A DNA stretch of 6,984 bases, from contig CATMOP010000104.1 of the NCBI GenBank assembly GCA_950072225.1, positions 1-6,984 on the forward strand. The letters are read 5' to 3'. The position numbers and the translations under genes are program-made. Positions 5,625 to 6,984 of the stretch are shown here, piece by piece. The DNA is from an uncultured Nitrospina sp. GTDB lineage: Bacteria > Nitrospinota > Nitrospinia > Nitrospinales > VA-1. The notes under the pieces were generated by a model. That model saw only the letters and a list, made by a program, of their open reading frames with translations, made no database searches and had not been told where the DNA came from. Each line of letters starts with the position of its first letter. The stretch's first letter is position 1.

Positions 5625-6424
5625 GGGTCTTGGAAATCAGGAGCCAGCTTTTTCATCAGTTCCTGGCCTTTTGTCCTTAATTTTAAGAGATCTTCATCGT
5701 CGGCAACATTATCGGTCAGACGCAGTAATGTGAGAAGCGATTTTCGGGCGGAGTTGAAATTATTTTGTGCGTAATAAGCCTGGGCCAGTCCAAGATGGTT
5801 TTCAGCGTGATCAGGGCTCAGGCGAACTGCTTCCTCAAGATGGTAAACCGATTTATCATCACTGCCACCGAGAAAAAAGGGCAATTCCAGATACAGCTTG
5901 CCAAGTGCACGATGTGGGCCTCCGTTCTGGATACCCGGGTCGAGTTCCATCGCTTTTTTCATATCCTCTTCAAAGGGCCCGATGATCCCCAAGCTGGACC
6001 AGATACCATTCATCTCTCCTTGTTTCCCCTTGCATAGAGCACGGTAAAAATAGCTGATGGCAGAGTTGGGCCTCATATCCAAGGCCCGGCTACTGCGTTC
6101 TATGCATCGGTTGTAATGATGGTTTTTGCTGTCTTCGCTGCCAGCACGTTTCGCGACTGAGTAATGCGAACGGGCCAGCCGCCATTCCCATTCCGGTCTG
6201 CCGGGTTCTTTTTCCAAGATTTTTTGGATTTTCTTTGCGATTTTTTCAAACTCTGCCAGCGTCTTGGCTTGCTGGTATTGTTTATCTATCTCGGATTGAC
6301 CGGCAAAGGTTGTTTTGCCGGATAATATAGCGGGGAAAAGAGCAAGCAGGAAAACCCAACGCCGGAATTTCCGGAAAGTTTTATGGAGTTTCAAAATCTT
6401 TGTTGGCAAGGGGCCTTTTACCAT
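5621..6424 (-). CDS. Exported tetratricopeptide-repeat protein
   Basis: The protein has 267 residues. After a basic N-terminus (KLHKTFRKFRRW) comes a hydrophobic stretch VFLLALFPAIL at about 24-34, then TFA-GQ at 39-43, a plausible signal peptidase I site. It is therefore likely periplasmic. The rest is helical with TPR-like units: RCIERSSRALDMRPNSAISYFYRA at about 106-129, EEDMKKAMELDP at about 152-163 followed by RALGKLYLE, and SVYHLEEAVRLSPDHAENHLGLAQAYY at about 192-218. A Gly-containing turn PFFLGGSDDKS sits between helices. It resembles TPR proteins such as the TRAP-transporter T-component (TatT) type, but no transporter genes are present, so the role is unknown. Its TGA overlaps the recN ATG by four bases, which implies co-transcription. 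The ATG at 6424 lacks a clear Shine-Dalgarno; TTG at codon 6 or 11 are alternatives. Confidence 0.82.
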   Translation of the reverse strand: MVKGPLPTKILKLHKTFRKFRRWVFLLALFPAILSGKTTFAGQSEIDKQYQQAKTLAEFEKIAKKIQKILEKEPGRPEWEWRLARSHYSVAKRAGSEDSKNHHYNRCIERSSRALDMRPNSAISYFYRALCKGKQGEMNGIWSSLGIIGPFEEDMKKAMELDPGIQNGGPHRALGKLYLELPFFLGGSDDKSVYHLEEAVRLSPDHAENHLGLAQAYYAQNNFNSARKSLLTLLRLTDNVADDEDLLKLRTKGQELMKKLAPDFQDP

Positions 6425-6460
6425 AGGTTGGTTAGAACTATTGGTTGGTAATATTTTTAA

Positions 6461-6490
6461 ATTATATTGTGGTTTGCGTTATAATTTTAG
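6461..6490 (-). promoter_or_regulatory. Weak candidate promoter for the TPR-recN operon
   Basis: On the minus strand a perfect TATAAT (plus 6466-6461) lies about 37 bases before the TPR gene start. The sequence 17 bases further upstream (TAAAAT) is a poor -35 box. By hand count the 6441-6500 stretch is about 20% G+C, so a chance TATAAT is not unlikely. A plus-strand TATAAT at 6480-6485 could serve the MlaC-like gene, again without a good -35 box. Confidence 0.33.
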
Positions 6491-6505
6491 TTTCTTAAAA
6501 TAGCT

Positions 6506-6613
6506 GGCATAGCGCCCGTTGGTAATGCTAATACCCAGGGCATGAAAGCTAGTGAAGGGCACCACACGCGACCGCCGAAGGCGTGGAGCAAGTTCCTTCC
6601 GGGCGTGGCCCGG
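6506..6613. repeat. GC-rich palindromic repeat, copy 2
   Basis: The composition jumps from about 20% G+C (6441-6500) to about 72% (6561-6620) by hand count. On the minus strand the element carries TAGCTTTCA (6551-6543) and CATTACCAACGGGCG (6527-6513), in the same order as in the 1174-1250 spacer. It also contains CACGC/GCGTG (6565-6569, 6581-6585), a CCGCC-GAA-GGCG core (6572-6583) and the hairpin CCGGGC-GTG-GCCCGG (6599-6613), which differs from the one at 1232-1246 only in the loop. It lies in the leader of the MlaC-like gene. I cannot match it to a known RNA; a dispersed intergenic repeat is the simplest reading. Confidence 0.5.
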
Positions 6614-6645
6614 CCGCTCAATATTTGAATGTATCATAGGCGAAT

Positions 6646-6984
6646 ATGAATAAAATTTTTTCCTTAATGGTTCTAACTGTTGTTTTTGCGATTCCCGGCC
6701 TGCTCTGGGCAGAATCCAATGATCTTGGACCTCAGGCATCGGTGCAACAGCTTTTGGGAGAAATTCGCCAGATTAATAAGGAAAAGAGTCTTTCCAGCCA
6801 GAAAGATGCAGAAAATCAGAAACATGCCCAATCCGCTTTGGTTTGGTTAAATGTTGCCGAGATCAGCCAAAAAGCTTTGGGAAAACATTGGGCCAAGCGC
6901 AGTGATCCAGAGCAGAAAAGGTTTCAGGTTTTGCTCGGTGAGTTGTTCCTGTATGTGGCGTTTCCCAGTTCTGCGAAATTTTTT
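6646..6984 (+). CDS. MlaC/Ttg2D-family periplasmic lipid-transport protein, truncated by the right edge
   Basis: MlaC-family proteins (toluene tolerance Ttg2D, ABC transporter auxiliary component) carry phospholipids across the periplasm between outer- and inner-membrane Mla complexes. The first 113 codons are present, with no stop before the edge. Residues 1-22 form a signal peptide: MNK, then the hydrophobic IFSLMVLTVVFAIPGLL, then a WA-ES cleavage site. The mature part follows the family pattern: SVQQLLGEIRQI, then a polar helix, then EISQKALGKHWAKRSDPEQKRFQVLLGELFL (roughly residues 71-101), like the usual ALG-x-x-W...T-x-x-Q...F-x-x-L-F block. The hopanoid-linked homologue HpnM cannot be excluded. 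The ATG at 6646 has a weak TAGG five bases upstream. Other mla genes are not visible and may lie beyond the right edge. The gene diverges from the TPR-recN operon. Confidence 0.78.
   Translation, partial: MNKIFSLMVLTVVFAIPGLLWAESNDLGPQASVQQLLGEIRQINKEKSLSSQKDAENQKHAQSALVWLNVAEISQKALGKHWAKRSDPEQKRFQVLLGELFLYVAFPSSAKFF

Noticed and set aside
6506..6613. Known structured RNA (tmRNA, RNase P RNA, SRP RNA) in the GC-rich block
   Set aside because: None of the diagnostic conserved sequences of these RNAs is visible, and the block is too short for tmRNA or RNase P RNA.
6479..6739. Open minus-strand frame of 86 codons across the GC-rich element
   Set aside because: It overlaps the start and signal peptide of the MlaC-like gene, and most of its sequence is the palindromic repeat. 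It has no recognisable domain.

Overview
The window looks like core chromosome of a Gram-negative bacterium of moderate G+C. Two proteins carry likely Sec signal peptides, and one of these resembles the periplasmic lipid-shuttle protein MlaC, so an outer membrane is expected. Gene content (xseB, tlyA, gpmA, recN, an HD-GYP-type protein) is ordinary housekeeping. Exact taxonomy cannot be fixed from the sequence; a Nitrospinota- or deltaproteobacteria-like lineage is only a guess. I see no phage, insertion sequence, CRISPR array, tRNA or rRNA.

Layout. At 1-123 there is an AT-rich divergent region with a good minus-strand promoter pointing at a possible gene start at position 20, and a weaker plus-strand promoter for xseB. 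At 124-1176, xseB (exonuclease VII small subunit) overlaps tlyA (S4-domain rRNA 2'-O-methyltransferase) by 17 bases. tlyA is split by a one-base frame change in a run of nine A. At 1248-1610 (minus) is an unrecognised 120-residue protein. At 1760-2800 (minus) is an HD-GYP-related protein whose HD dyad reads FD. At 2801-3178 is a 378-base AT-rich divergent spacer with a promoter candidate and a dyad. At 3179-3922 is gpmA (phosphoglycerate mutase), which meets recN tail to tail with a 14-base overlap. At 3909-6424 (minus) is a two-gene operon: an exported TPR protein followed by recN, joined by an ATGA stop/start overlap. At 6425-6645 is a second divergent spacer that goes from strongly AT-rich to a GC-rich structured repeat. 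At 6646 a MlaC-like gene starts and runs off the right edge.

How the genes relate. XseB (DNA end processing) and RecN (double-strand-break repair) are DNA-maintenance proteins. TlyA modifies ribosomes. In many bacteria xseA/xseB, tlyA and recN sit in one cluster; here the same genes are close but separated and inverted around gpmA and two unrelated genes. The most useful leads are the A9 frameshift in tlyA, the altered metal site in the HD-GYP protein, and a family of short GC-rich palindromic repeats at gene ends and in spacers. I find no convincing new multi-gene system.
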